The translations under genes and the position numbers were made by a program. A stretch of DNA of 42,822 nucleotides. Origin: a virus. Each line of letters opens with the position of its first letter. Within the stretch, counting starts at the first letter, position 1. Location: the IMG/VR virus record IMGVR_UViG_3300005613_000131, positions 1 through 42,822 of that record, one strand, 5' to 3'. The notes beneath the pieces were generated by a model. The model did not search any database, was not told the origin of the DNA, and saw only the letters and a program-made list of their open reading frames with translations. Shown here piece by piece: positions 6,745-15,102 of the stretch.

Positions 6745-9102
6745 ATGACCTTAACCGAAATGCAGGCTGCACTAAAGATAGAACTGTCAGATGATTCCTG
6801 GGACAGTGGTGAGTTAGCCAGAGCAGTTACCGAAGCTGTGGCTGATGTTAGCAGATTCCTACCAGATGAAAAAATATCAGAGTATACCTTAACCTTCGAC
6901 ATAGATGATGAAGCCTTTACCAGTGCAGGTGCACATGACACCTATGTTTCATTAGCTAACAAACCAATAGACTATGATTCTGAAACAGTAACCAGTGCTG
7001 ATGGTGAAACCACTTACACCAGAGACACTGACTATACCATGAAGTATAGAGAGGGTAAGATAACCACTATAGATGGTGGTGATATGGCAATATCTACTGG
7101 TTATCTTATCAGCTACACTGTGGATAAAATTACCCTAGACATAAGCTCCATAACCGACGCTATTAGAGTGTTGAAGGTTGAATACCCAATGGGAAGATTA
7201 CCACAGGAATTTGTGGACTTTGCTGTGTGGGGTGACATCCTTCACCTTAACATTTATTCAGAAGGCAAACCACAGAATATGTACGAGGGCAAACACCTTC
7301 TAGTCTACTATGAGGCAGCTTGTACTGCTCCAACAGCAGATGCTAATGGTAGCTTTCCGAGAATCCTTGATGAGGTTGTTATTAAAGGAGCCTCTGCTTA
7401 TGCACTAATGTCCAGAGGTATTAAGGAGCAGCATGATGCTCTTACTGCTTTGGATGCAGCATCTACAGGGTTAGGAACCATTGCCATCACTGAGGCAGAA
7501 ACAGCATTAGATAAAGTTTCCACATATGTGGATGCTGCTGATACCACATTGGGTGGTATAGAAAGTGAAGTTACCGACATAGACACGGTATTAACAGCCA
7601 TTGCAGCATTGTTGGATTTGGCCGACACTGCATTAGACAAAGTTACTACCCATGTAGGTGAAGCTGGTACTGCACTTGACAATGTTGCCACACATAATGG
7701 AGAAGCAGCCACAGCTTTAGACAAGGTTGATACTCATATCCAAGAGGGTAAAACTGCACTGGACAAAGTTCCAACACATAATGATGAGGCTGATACAGCT
7801 TTGGATAATGTAACCACACACATAGCAGAAGCTGGTGCAGCATTGGACTCTATCAATGGTTCCTCTGGTCCACTAACTGATGCTGGTACTGCGTTGGGTA
7901 GAGTAGCCACATATGCTGATGAGGCTAAAACTGCATTGGATAGCATTTCAACTTATATAGGTGATGCCAACTCCGCACTGGATAAGGTAGCCGCAGAAAT
8001 TGAGAAAGCTGGTAGTGACACCGATGAGGATATGGAGAATGTAAACACCCTACTGTTAGATGCAGAAACCGCATTGGATACTGTAGCCACACAAATAGCA
8101 TCTATGGCTACGGCTCTTGGTGAGATAGCAGATATAACCACTGATGAAGAAACACTTAGGGATGCTGGCTCCACTTTTCTATCCTCTGGTGATGACTATA
8201 TAAATAAGGTAAATGTTGGTGACCGTGTAGCTGAGATGTATAACCTATATGCTAACACCAAAGCCACATTAGCCAGACTATCCGATGCAATAAGAGGTGC
8301 TAAGATTTCTGAGGCTGAAACTTACCTATCATCTGCCTTACAGTTTATAAATGAGGCAGCAACCAGGGCTGTATTGGTTGATGGTTATATAGCCGAAGCT
8401 AAGGAGAGGATAAACCAAGCTAGGGCCTATGTAGATGAAGCCAATGGTAGATTAGCCATCTGTGACAGGTACAATAGTGAAAGTGCTGCCAGACTTGGTA
8501 TATCTACTGTATACATAAATGAAGCCACAGGTCAACTTGGTATAGCAGATAGGTATATAAATGAGGCAACTGTTAGAGTAACTATGTCTGATGGTTATGT
8601 GTCTGAATCCACTGGCAGGTTAAACATCTCTGCTAAGTACATTGATGAGGCAACAGGTAGAGTTAACATGGCCAATGGATATGTGAATGAAGCCATGTCC
8701 AGGCTTGGCATATCTGATAGGTATGTATCTGAGGCTGGTGCTAGAATAGCAATGGCTGAGAGATTTATAGCCGAAGCTGATGGTTGGGTAGCTTTAGCAG
8801 ATAGAAAGGTGGCAGAGGCTAATGCTCGTCTAGCCCTGATAGCTAACTACATAAACCAAGCAACTGTGAATGTAAGCCAAGCTAATACCTACATATCTGA
8901 GGCACAAAGTAGAGTTGCAGTTGAAGAGGTGCTAAGAAACACGGCTGAATCCTATGTTAATGTAGCCGTCCAGCAGCAGGCATCATCTGAGAGATACCTC
9001 AAGGAAGCTGTGGAACGCAGGAATGAGTTTTGGTCAATCCTCCAAGATAAATCACAGTTTAGGGACGAGCTAAGTCTTGTATCCCAGAGGCAGCCAGCTT
9101 GA
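6745..9102 (+). CDS. Connector-like N-terminal domain fused to a long helical-repeat stalk
   Basis: 785 residues. The first ~235 residues resemble head-tail connector or adaptor proteins: an N-terminal helix pair (LARAVTEAVADVSRFLP), a beta segment ending in YEAACTAP, then a helix with DEVVIKGASAYALMSR. From about residue 293 come six tandem 14-residue repeats of the form ADTALDKVTTHVGE. From about 548 to 730 comes a second array of 14-residue units of the form YINEATGRLGISDR. Fourteen residues equal two heptads, so both arrays should form long coiled-coil rods. A neck fibre, whisker or stalked adaptor is the best guess. The pairing of a connector-like head with a rod this long is unusual. 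Confidence 0.6.
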   Translation: MTLTEMQAALKIELSDDSWDSGELARAVTEAVADVSRFLPDEKISEYTLTFDIDDEAFTSAGAHDTYVSLANKPIDYDSETVTSADGETTYTRDTDYTMKYREGKITTIDGGDMAISTGYLISYTVDKITLDISSITDAIRVLKVEYPMGRLPQEFVDFAVWGDILHLNIYSEGKPQNMYEGKHLLVYYEAACTAPTADANGSFPRILDEVVIKGASAYALMSRGIKEQHDALTALDAASTGLGTIAITEAETALDKVSTYVDAADTTLGGIESEVTDIDTVLTAIAALLDLADTALDKVTTHVGEAGTALDNVATHNGEAATALDKVDTHIQEGKTALDKVPTHNDEADTALDNVTTHIAEAGAALDSINGSSGPLTDAGTALGRVATYADEAKTALDSISTYIGDANSALDKVAAEIEKAGSDTDEDMENVNTLLLDAETALDTVATQIASMATALGEIADITTDEETLRDAGSTFLSSGDDYINKVNVGDRVAEMYNLYANTKATLARLSDAIRGAKISEAETYLSSALQFINEAATRAVLVDGYIAEAKERINQARAYVDEANGRLAICDRYNSESAARLGISTVYINEATGQLGIADRYINEATVRVTMSDGYVSESTGRLNISAKYIDEATGRVNMANGYVNEAMSRLGISDRYVSEAGARIAMAERFIAEADGWVALADRKVAEANARLALIANYINQATVNVSQANTYISEAQSRVAVEEVLRNTAESYVNVAVQQQASSERYLKEAVERRNEFWSILQDKSQFRDELSLVSQRQPA
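7621..7863 (+). repeat. Tandem 42-bp coding repeats, first array
   Basis: About six 42-base units encode the 14-residue motif xxTALDxVxTHxxE (residues about 293-373 of the 785-residue protein). Codon differences show the units have diverged, so selection is on the helical pattern rather than the DNA. Confidence 0.8.
8386..8935 (+). repeat. Tandem 42-bp coding repeats, second array
   Basis: About thirteen 42-base units encode the 14-residue motif YIxEAxxRLxIxxR (residues about 548-730). The consensus differs from the first array, so the two arose by separate expansions. Confidence 0.8.
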
Positions 9103-9176
9103 ACTTCATACTAGTTGGAGTAGCCACAATAGTAATTATCCTCATTATTATAATTGTTTTGCTGAAACCAAAGTAA
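9099..9176 (+). CDS. 25-residue single-helix membrane peptide (TTG start)
   Basis: TTG at 9099 overlaps the TGA of the previous gene (TTGA), and AGAGG at 9086-9090 sits eight bases upstream. The peptide is almost entirely one hydrophobic helix (VGVATIVIILIIIIVLL) ending in the basic KPK. Its TAA overlaps the next ATG (TAATG). Coupling on both sides argues that it is translated. Size and layout resemble small phage membrane proteins that assist lysis, but no family is recognised. Confidence 0.5.
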   Translation: MNFILVGVATIVIILIIIIVLLKPK

Positions 9177-9325
9177 TGGTATACAGGATGCAATGTCCAA
9201 ACTGTGGCTATAAATACTATTATGTTGGCAAGAAGTATGATGTTGAGACCTGTCCTATATGTGGTAAATCTGCTAACTTTAACCACTTTGTATCTTATGA
9301 ATCGGATAGTTATTGGAATCCTTAG
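9176..9325 (+). CDS. Small zinc-ribbon protein
   Basis: 49 residues, starting on a TAATG overlap. Two CPxCG knuckles (CPNCG at about 7-11 and CPICG at about 26-30) make a compact rubredoxin-like zinc ribbon. It ends at TAG 9323-9325, directly followed by an in-frame TTG opening the next reading frame. The role is unknown; these mini ribbons are common in this genome. Confidence 0.6.
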   Translation: MVYRMQCPNCGYKYYYVGKKYDVETCPICGKSANFNHFVSYESDSYWNP

Positions 9326-9505
9326 TTGGAATGTGAGATAATCCACAACAGAAACCGCTTGGAGCTTCATGCTACATGGTTAATGTTTGACCCTGAGGAG
9401 ACTGTGGAGGAAGTAGGTTATAAACTATTCCTAGAACAGATACAGGAAAAAGGAATAGGCTTCCGAGTAGAACATAATACACTTATTCTATTCCCATCTT
9501 TGTAG
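9326..9505 (+). CDS. Hypothetical 59-residue protein (TTG start or TAG readthrough)
   Basis: An open frame of 59 codons begins with TTG immediately after the TAG of the zinc-ribbon gene and stays in the same frame. The protein has the balanced composition of a real product, with an amphipathic helix (PEETVEEVGYKLFLEQIQEK), but no good ribosome site is seen. Its last 18 bases overlap the 3' end of the DNA polymerase gene on the other strand. It may be reached by reinitiation or TAG readthrough. Confidence 0.4.
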   Translation: MECEIIHNRNRLELHATWLMFDPEETVEEVGYKLFLEQIQEKGIGFRVEHNTLILFPSL

Positions 9506-11140
9506 ATACTTAACCTCTACTGGTGTAGGAAATTTAGTTATATCATCTAGCCTAGGTGTTTCCACTTTTCCATCAAACAATATCTCATCATGTACCTGCA
9601 AGCACATAGGTAAACCCTTACACCTTAGCAGCGCACGTTTCATTATCTCCGCAGCACTACCTTGTATTGGATAGTTGACAGCCTTCCTAAATATCTTATC
9701 TTCGCTCTCTTCCTCAATAGTTGGTAATAAGATATTTCTCCCAAATAATGTAGTTATATATGGATGCCTTAATGCTTCCTCCTGCATGGTTTGAATCCAG
9801 TCACCTGCTCCTCTCCATTTATCAAACCACATTTGCTTCAACTCCGATGCCCTGTGTATATTTCTAATGTTAGCTGTCTCTGCAATGGTTTGGTCAGTAG
9901 CCCCATATATCATGGCAAAATTCACATTCTTAGATGGCCTTCTAGGAATACCTAGGAAGTCAGCAGTTTCTTGGTGTATGTCTCTACCAGTTTCAAATAT
10001 ATACTGCATTTCCTTATCACCAGATATATAGGCTAATACTCTTAATTCCACCTGGCTAAAGTCAATGTCGGTAAAACATTCACTATCTGGAATAAATATC
10101 TCTCTAGTCTCACCTTTTGGTATATTTTGCATATTCCTTTCAGTGGAGCTTATTCTACCAGTAACAGCATCCATGTGAAATCTGGTATATGCTCTATCCT
10201 CACCCTGCCAAGGTTTAATATATGTAGATAGGAGCTTAGCCTTAGCCCTGTATTCCAATATCATAGCAGCCAATGGGTCATCCATCTTCTTTAAGGTTCC
10301 CTCGTCAGTCCTTAGCTGTTTCTTGCCAGTCTTACCACCCCTAGTAAATGGTATCCTCTTAAAGCAGTTGTATGCTCCACGCTTTGCTAACATATATCCA
10401 ACCTGCTGTGGAGAACTGAGACTGAATCCTTCTTCTTTAGCTAGACCAGCAAAGTATTCTGCCTCTGTGGATAGCTTATTCTCCAACTCTGCCCTAGCCT
10501 CTTGGTCAATTTTAATACCTCTAAATGACATATCTATTAGTATTGGTATTAACTGGTTCTCAACATTGAAGTATTCCTTATCTGCTTTAGGTAACAGAAA
10601 GTTATAAACTCCAAATGTAGCCATTGCATCTTGGCAGCACTTCTTAGCCACAGCTTCTTGTGGTGCATCTAGCATTATCTTAGCATTGTATTCAGCAAGG
10701 AACTTTGGCACTGGCTGTACCTCATACCAAGAACCACCATGCAATGCCACATGTGATGCCATATCAATTAACTTAGTAGGTCTAATGTTCAATAGGTTAC
10801 CAAGTATATTAGTATCTATAGAGTTCTCGGCAGATGTCTCATATTCCCTCAAACATAGCACATCAAAAGGAGCGTTGTGGTATAGTCTAGCCACTAGTGG
10901 GTCTTTCAGCAAATGCCACGGTGTAACTGGCGATGGTTTTGGGAATAGTTGGAAATAAAAAGCTATTGTAGGACTGACAGCTACTCCAACTCCAATAGCA
11001 ATACGTTCCTTTAGTGAGATGGTTTCCACATCTACGGCTATCATCTTAGGGTTTGTGAGATAATCCCTAAACATGCCAGAGCGTGGAGGTTCATCACCAT
11101 AGTAATAGAAATCCAGTTGATTATCATGTGCTAAATTCAT
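9488..11140 (-). CDS. Family A DNA polymerase with 3'-5' exonuclease
   Basis: 550 residues; the phage replicative polymerase. The DnaQ-like proofreading domain shows Exo I (VDVET, D37/E39), Exo II (HNAPFD, D93) and Exo III (QDAMATF, D171). The polymerase domain has TGRISSTERNMQNIP, motif A DFSQVELRV (D360), motif B with K404 and NFAMIYG, and motif C VHDE (517-519). All catalytic carboxylates are present. It lacks the 5' nuclease domain of bacterial Pol I and is compact, as usual for phages. Last gene of the early minus transcript; its start overlaps the deaminase stop (ATGA). Confidence 0.95.
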   Translation of the reverse strand: MNLAHDNQLDFYYYGDEPPRSGMFRDYLTNPKMIAVDVETISLKERIAIGVGVAVSPTIAFYFQLFPKPSPVTPWHLLKDPLVARLYHNAPFDVLCLREYETSAENSIDTNILGNLLNIRPTKLIDMASHVALHGGSWYEVQPVPKFLAEYNAKIMLDAPQEAVAKKCCQDAMATFGVYNFLLPKADKEYFNVENQLIPILIDMSFRGIKIDQEARAELENKLSTEAEYFAGLAKEEGFSLSSPQQVGYMLAKRGAYNCFKRIPFTRGGKTGKKQLRTDEGTLKKMDDPLAAMILEYRAKAKLLSTYIKPWQGEDRAYTRFHMDAVTGRISSTERNMQNIPKGETREIFIPDSECFTDIDFSQVELRVLAYISGDKEMQYIFETGRDIHQETADFLGIPRRPSKNVNFAMIYGATDQTIAETANIRNIHRASELKQMWFDKWRGAGDWIQTMQEEALRHPYITTLFGRNILLPTIEEESEDKIFRKAVNYPIQGSAAEIMKRALLRCKGLPMCLQVHDEILFDGKVETPRLDDITKFPTPVEVKYLQRWE

Positions 11141-11601
11141 TTCATTATGTATAAACCACTGTGGTTATATAGTACAATTCCACTATCGAGGAGTAATCTT
11201 TTGCTAAATTCCCAGCCAGGGTAGTTTGTGTACCTATAATGTATTATCACTACACCAGCATTTATTAGTATCTTAGCACAAAAAGAACATGGTATATCCT
11301 CAGGCCAGATATAAAGTTCAGAACCCCTTGTGCATATACCAAACCTAGCAGCATTGGCTATACAATTCTGTTCTGCATGTGCACCTCTACAAAGCTCAGG
11401 CTTTTCACCAGATGCTAGTCCTTCCCTAGCACAGCCTAAGTCCTCGCAATGTGGATGTCCTCTAGGTGCACCGTTAAATCCAGTGCTTATTATAGTTTTG
11501 TCTTTAACCAACACACAGCCATATTGCCTTCGCAGGCATGTGCTCCTAGTTGATATTAACTTTGCCATATCAAAGAAATAGTTATCCCAATCTCGTCTCA
11601 T
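11137..11601 (-). CDS. dCMP deaminase-like enzyme
   Basis: 154 residues, ribosome site AAAGGAG. The zinc-dependent deaminase signature is complete: HAE (H75, E77) and PCSFC (C105, C108). The N-terminal GCVLVKDKTIISTGFNGAPRG block is characteristic of dCMP deaminases, which turn dCMP into dUMP and so feed dTMP synthesis. Coupled to the DNA polymerase downstream. No thymidylate synthase is seen, so the product probably enters host metabolism. Confidence 0.9.
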   Translation of the reverse strand: MRRDWDNYFFDMAKLISTRSTCLRRQYGCVLVKDKTIISTGFNGAPRGHPHCEDLGCAREGLASGEKPELCRGAHAEQNCIANAARFGICTRGSELYIWPEDIPCSFCAKILINAGVVIIHYRYTNYPGWEFSKRLLLDSGIVLYNHSGLYIMK

Positions 11602-11602
11602 T

Positions 11603-12427
11603 TTACTCCTTTCTCATTATAATAATGTCCTCATCATCCACAACTTCCTTACCTTGGCTCTTAGCTATTTTGGTAAATCCATGTCCAGGAGCTTTCCATT
11701 TCTCCCACAATTCAGTTTTGAATCCAGCACTATGACATACCTTCTCAGCCCACTTACCTAAATATATTCTTTCACCACCTTCTATCCTATCTTTTACTAT
11801 GGTGGTTAATGTACCTCCAGGCACTAGACTTCCATAACACTTCCTATAGATTCTCTCCATCTCCATGTTATATGTAAAGGTGTTTAGCTTACTTATATTC
11901 TGAGGAGATTTGCTATATTCCAACATCTGAGCATCCTGCTGTACTAGCCAATCGTCTGGTGCATCCTTTCTACGCTTCCTTACCCTACGTATATCCATAG
12001 CACCAGCATATGGTGGACTGGTAATAATATGATTACATGGAAACGGTAGTATAATCCTACAGTCACCTTTAATAAGTGTAACCAAACTACCAGCCTCAGG
12101 TACCTGTCTAGTCAATTCCTCTTTAGCCTGTTGTTGTAGTTTTTGGTAGCCATCCTCTACTTCTATCAGAACTACTCTACAGCCTTGTAGCGCAGCTATC
12201 ATTAGAGTACCAGTGCCACCAAATGGGTCTAGTAATATATCTCCTGGTTCTGACACATATTCAATTATTTCCTGCTGTAGATGGAAATTCATTTTAGCAG
12301 GATGCTTGAAAACCTCTGGTGGGAAGAACAGGTTTCTCCTATCAGATGTATCATTAGGAAATAGCAACCATCCCTTATCATTCCTTGGATAGCCTGGTGC
12401 GAAGGTTTTTGTAGCTCTTTGCTCCAT
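11603..12427 (-). CDS. DNA methyltransferase (N6-adenine or N4-cytosine type)
   Basis: 274 residues from ATG 12427, preceded by AAGGAG eight bases away; the frame stays open upstream, but that part reads as non-coding and overlaps the next gene. SAM-binding motif I is DPFGGTGT (67-74), with an upstream HPAKM segment of motif X type, and the catalytic motif IV is TSPPY (136-140). X-I-IV order with TSPPY indicates amino-methylation of adenine N6 or cytosine N4. No cognate restriction enzyme is nearby, so it is an orphan, probably protecting phage DNA. Its target site cannot be read from sequence. Confidence 0.88.
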   Translation of the reverse strand: MEQRATKTFAPGYPRNDKGWLLFPNDTSDRRNLFFPPEVFKHPAKMNFHLQQEIIEYVSEPGDILLDPFGGTGTLMIAALQGCRVVLIEVEDGYQKLQQQAKEELTRQVPEAGSLVTLIKGDCRIILPFPCNHIITSPPYAGAMDIRRVRKRRKDAPDDWLVQQDAQMLEYSKSPQNISKLNTFTYNMEMERIYRKCYGSLVPGGTLTTIVKDRIEGGERIYLGKWAEKVCHSAGFKTELWEKWKAPGHGFTKIAKSQGKEVVDDEDIIIMRKE

Positions 12428-12689
12428 CTTCTGAGTCTCCTTCCCACGTATCATTCTTAACCCACCTAGTATTACACTTAGGGCATTGGAATAGTGTAGC
12501 ACCATTCTTATAAATATAGTTAAGCGGTATCTTACAATACACACAATATGGTATAACACCAATCCACTTGCTATTCAATACATCCTGCATAGCCTGTATG
12601 GTGGATACTAGCTTGAATGTTAAGTGTATTTCTTCTGGTGGTGGTTTCAGTATACCAACCAATGTCTCTAATGATGATTTTACTTCCAT
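12378..12689 (-). CDS. Zinc-ribbon protein
   Basis: 103 residues. A helical N-terminal half precedes a four-cysteine ribbon (CVYC at about 49-52 and CPKCNTRW at about 69-76). The last 50 bases overlap the start of the methyltransferase in another frame. The start directly follows the stop of the small gene upstream. DNA- or RNA-binding is plausible but not shown. Confidence 0.6.
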   Translation of the reverse strand: MEVKSSLETLVGILKPPPEEIHLTFKLVSTIQAMQDVLNSKWIGVIPYCVYCKIPLNYIYKNGATLFQCPKCNTRWVKNDTWEGDSEDGAKSYKNLRTRLSKE

Positions 12690-12842
12690 TTATTGTGCCT
12701 CCTGTTCTTTTTCATCCATGTATCTATTAAATTCCAGTATTAGTATATTATCCATCTTGGCTAGTAGGTATCTCTTGTCTAGATTCTGTTTCCTCTCCAG
12801 ATAGTTTCTAAATGCGTTCCATGCTTCCTTATATGGATTCAT
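12690..12842 (-). CDS. Hypothetical helical protein (50 aa)
   Basis: ATG 12842 with AAAGGAGG just upstream, TAA at 12690 abutting the next ATG. The protein (MNPYKEAWNAFRNYLERKQN and on) is highly charged and predicted helical. Its spacing and strong ribosome site support translation. No function recognised. Confidence 0.65.
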   Translation of the reverse strand: MNPYKEAWNAFRNYLERKQNLDKRYLLAKMDNILILEFNRYMDEKEQEAQ

Positions 12843-12863
12843 ATTACCTCCTTTCCTTATATT

Positions 12864-13163
12864 TCACTTTCTTGTTTTTGTTTTCCATCTCCACCAGGAA
12901 TCTATTATATGGGTAAATTCTTCTCTTAGTTCTACATCAAATACCATTGCTTGTACCAGCCTGTTTTTAATTGTTTGGTAAGTATAGTTTTTGGATTCAA
13001 TGGCGGATTCAATGAAAGTTATTACATTAAATCCTGTATCCAACTCTCTTAACTTTTCATTTACTATTTCCAACGGCAGGCCATGTGTATCCATTAACTC
13101 AAATACATACTTACCATCGAATAATGGCTTATTTACCAACCTTGACTTATATAAATTGTCCAT
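12864..13163 (-). CDS. Hypothetical protein
   Basis: 99 residues, starting on a TAATG overlap with the ERCC4-like gene upstream, with AAGGAAG as ribosome site. It is helical and ends in a basic tail (WWRWKTKTRK). The coupling suggests it works with the nuclease, but no family is recognised. Confidence 0.55.
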   Translation of the reverse strand: MDNLYKSRLVNKPLFDGKYVFELMDTHGLPLEIVNEKLRELDTGFNVITFIESAIESKNYTYQTIKNRLVQAMVFDVELREEFTHIIDSWWRWKTKTRK

Positions 13164-13906
13164 TACTTCCTTATCTTTCCAATTGCTTTTAATAACTTGG
13201 TTGCATCAACAATTCCTATATTCTCAGTCTTTGCTAACTCCTGAGCATCTTGGTTTAATATCTCCCACACAGTCCCATACCTATCTATCAATGCCTTAGC
13301 CTTCTTCTCCCCAAGGAATGTCCTACACTTCTTCCCTGCCTCTGTGTATACTCCCATCAGTGTTAAGACTTGTGGATTCCAATCTCTATGTATCATCTTG
13401 GGTTTGATATATCTTCTTAGCGTGCTGTGCTCTAGCTTCTGTGAGCTATGATACAGTGACACTAGACAACTAGCTGTGTGCTCATAGTCAAATGTCTTAA
13501 TGTGAGATATACCAGCTTTTGATAGCTGATACAGCCATGAATCAAGCAGGGATACACTAACATTGTATTTACGGTATTGCCTAATAAACTTACCATCTTT
13601 TGTGGGAATCCATGTCTGAATACCTGGTCTATTATTATATAATATAGGACTATAGAAGCAATCCTCTATCAGCAGTATTAGCTCATCTACAGATTCCATG
13701 TCCCTGCCTAGCTGCTCCTCAGTGGCATCAATACTGGATAGCAACTCACCTAGTTTTTTCCTGGATACTCCAATCCTTCTGTTGATGGTATCAATCCAAG
13801 TATAGTCTGGGAATCCTTTATTGTTAAACGCATCCTTATAGGTAGGAACAGATTGTTGGATTATAGTCTCAATGTTGGTTGGCTCAAATATATCACAGAA
13901 TATCAT
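13163..13906 (-). CDS. ERCC4/XPF-like nuclease domain protein with C-terminal HhH
   Basis: 247 residues. Residues ~37-77 (IDTINRRIGVSRKKLGELLSS, then ELILLIEDCF) match the ERCC4 nuclease core, in which a RKxxxDLL-type segment precedes a beta strand ending LLIE. The family's ERKxxxD signature reads SRKKLGE here (48-54), so a key Glu is replaced and catalysis is uncertain. A C-terminal helix-hairpin-helix (about 205-245, KALIDRYGTVWEIL ... LAKTENIG) would bind structured DNA. In phages such proteins probably process recombination or replication intermediates. Starts on an ATGA overlap. Confidence 0.6.
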   Translation of the reverse strand: MIFCDIFEPTNIETIIQQSVPTYKDAFNNKGFPDYTWIDTINRRIGVSRKKLGELLSSIDATEEQLGRDMESVDELILLIEDCFYSPILYNNRPGIQTWIPTKDGKFIRQYRKYNVSVSLLDSWLYQLSKAGISHIKTFDYEHTASCLVSLYHSSQKLEHSTLRRYIKPKMIHRDWNPQVLTLMGVYTEAGKKCRTFLGEKKAKALIDRYGTVWEILNQDAQELAKTENIGIVDATKLLKAIGKIRK

Positions 13907-14076
13907 TCTTCACCTTTCCAATGATAACCATCGTCTAGGTTTAATGCAAAAGCCATCAAGAGGAAAATCTGTATATTAACATTACCACCAGCATTAAGCA
14001 AATGCGTTACTTCTGGTTCTACTATGGAATACTTTCTACCATCTTCCCATTCAGTGGTAATCTTAACTATCTTCAT
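13903..14076 (-). CDS. Hypothetical protein (57 aa)
   Basis: ATG 14076 on a TAATG overlap with the gene upstream, AGAGGA as ribosome site, ending in an ATGA overlap with the ERCC4-like gene. Contains a short hydrophobic stretch (VNIQIFLLMAFAL) too weak to call a membrane helix. Tight coupling on both sides supports it being real. Confidence 0.6.
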   Translation of the reverse strand: MKIVKITTEWEDGRKYSIVEPEVTHLLNAGGNVNIQIFLLMAFALNLDDGYHWKGEE

Positions 14077-14429
14077 TATCCTCTACCCATGAATGGTATA
14101 TTTCCAAACCCATGAGGTGGTATTATCTTTGGCTGAATCCTTGGCTTAGGTGTGGCAGTTCCTTCCACTTTGTCTATTTGCCTGCAATATAAAGTTCCAC
14201 AATCTGCACATATATCATAGTAGCCAACTAATGCAGTAAACTTCCTAGCTTCCTTTATTGGTTGTCTCTTATCAATCAGGTGGCTTTCAGTCATTAGTAT
14301 AGGTATCTTCATACCAGGTGTTAGATTGCCCTTTTCTATTTCATTGTTAGTTTCAATCTCCACTATACAGTGTTTTGAACCACAATTGGGACATTGGGTA
14401 AATGTGAGTGGGTATTTAAGTTCTTCCAT
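14076..14429 (-). CDS. Zinc-ribbon protein
   Basis: 117 residues. CPNCG at about 13-17 and CADCG at about 74-78 give a four-cysteine zinc ribbon separated by a 56-residue beta segment. The tail is rich in Pro and Lys (TPKPRIQPKIIPP) and ends in GRG, which suggests nucleic-acid contact. Coupled to the genes on each side. Confidence 0.6.
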   Translation of the reverse strand: MEELKYPLTFTQCPNCGSKHCIVEIETNNEIEKGNLTPGMKIPILMTESHLIDKRQPIKEARKFTALVGYYDICADCGTLYCRQIDKVEGTATPKPRIQPKIIPPHGFGNIPFMGRG

Positions 14430-14430
14430 T

Positions 14431-14718
14431 TTATTCTCCTTCCTTTAGAGCTTGCCATTCTTCTTTGTCAATCCAATAATATGGCGTGTAGTAAGGTTCA
14501 TTATCAGGGTCACACTCCTGCAAATGTATTATTGCTTCCAACTCTTTAATAAGCCCCTCCCTCTCATTTGCCCGTATAAGAGGCTCGGCTTTGTCTAGCT
14601 GGGCTTGGGCTATCGCCCGCTCTATGCCTAATACGTCCCCAGCTATATCATTACGGAGGTGTTGGGGTATGCCCACTATGTCTTGTATCTCCGTAACTGT
14701 CAGTTTAGCTTCTTCCAT
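14431..14718 (-). CDS. Hypothetical protein with C-terminal Trp/Tyr motif
   Basis: 95 residues, helical, ending in YYWIDKEEWQALKEGE. The neighbouring genes at 14827 and 15099 end in similar EWQAFITQELEKGE and RWQEWVKWLRERIG segments, so these early proteins may share a small C-terminal helix arising by duplication or exchange. Function unknown. Confidence 0.55.
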   Translation of the reverse strand: MEEAKLTVTEIQDIVGIPQHLRNDIAGDVLGIERAIAQAQLDKAEPLIRANEREGLIKELEAIIHLQECDPDNEPYYTPYYWIDKEEWQALKEGE

Positions 14719-14830
14719 AGTTCCCTCCTTTTCTAAAAATTCGCTTAATAAAATCCAAAAGTATACACCAAAATCTGTGCCCAGCTTTAGGCGGAGAATT
14801 CCATAAGGGACTCGGATAATATTCCATCAT
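14705..14830 (-). CDS. Small basic protein (41 aa)
   Basis: ATG 14830 with AAAGGAG four to five bases upstream, overlapping the previous stop (ATGA) and the next gene by 14 bases. The protein is aromatic and basic (WCILLDFIKRIFRKGG). Placement and ribosome site make it likely to be translated; function unknown. Confidence 0.5.
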   Translation of the reverse strand: MMEYYPSPLWNSPPKAGHRFWCILLDFIKRIFRKGGNYGRS

Positions 14831-15102
14831 TCTCCTTTCTCTAGTTCTTGCGTTATGAAGGCTTGCCACTCACTATTGTGGTAATAAGACCACTCTAAAC
14901 CTACATAACTATTTGAGTGCTTGTTCACCCAATCTACTACTTTCCTTATCCCTGCCCTGAAACTACTTTCATGTATATCCATAGCCCCTGCACTTGAGGG
15001 ATTACTTTTAACATGATTCACCAACTCCTCTACCTTTTGTGCAGTCTGTTCCTCCCTGAACTGGTTGGCTAGTGTTTTGGGTTCTTTATATTCTTCCATC
15101 AT
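14827..15102 (-). CDS. Hypothetical early protein
   Basis: 91 residues, two adjacent ATG codons after AAAGGAGG. Helical, with a C-terminal SEWQAFITQELEKGE segment like that of the 14431 gene. No enzyme motif seen. Confidence 0.55.
   Translation of the reverse strand: MMEEYKEPKTLANQFREEQTAQKVEELVNHVKSNPSSAGAMDIHESSFRAGIRKVVDWVNKHSNSYVGLEWSYYHNSEWQAFITQELEKGE

Noticed and set aside
12428-12562. N-terminal extension of the methyltransferase to ATG 12562
   Set aside because: The extra 45 residues do not resemble the family, overlap the zinc-ribbon gene, and the internal ATG 12427 has a strong AAGGAG.
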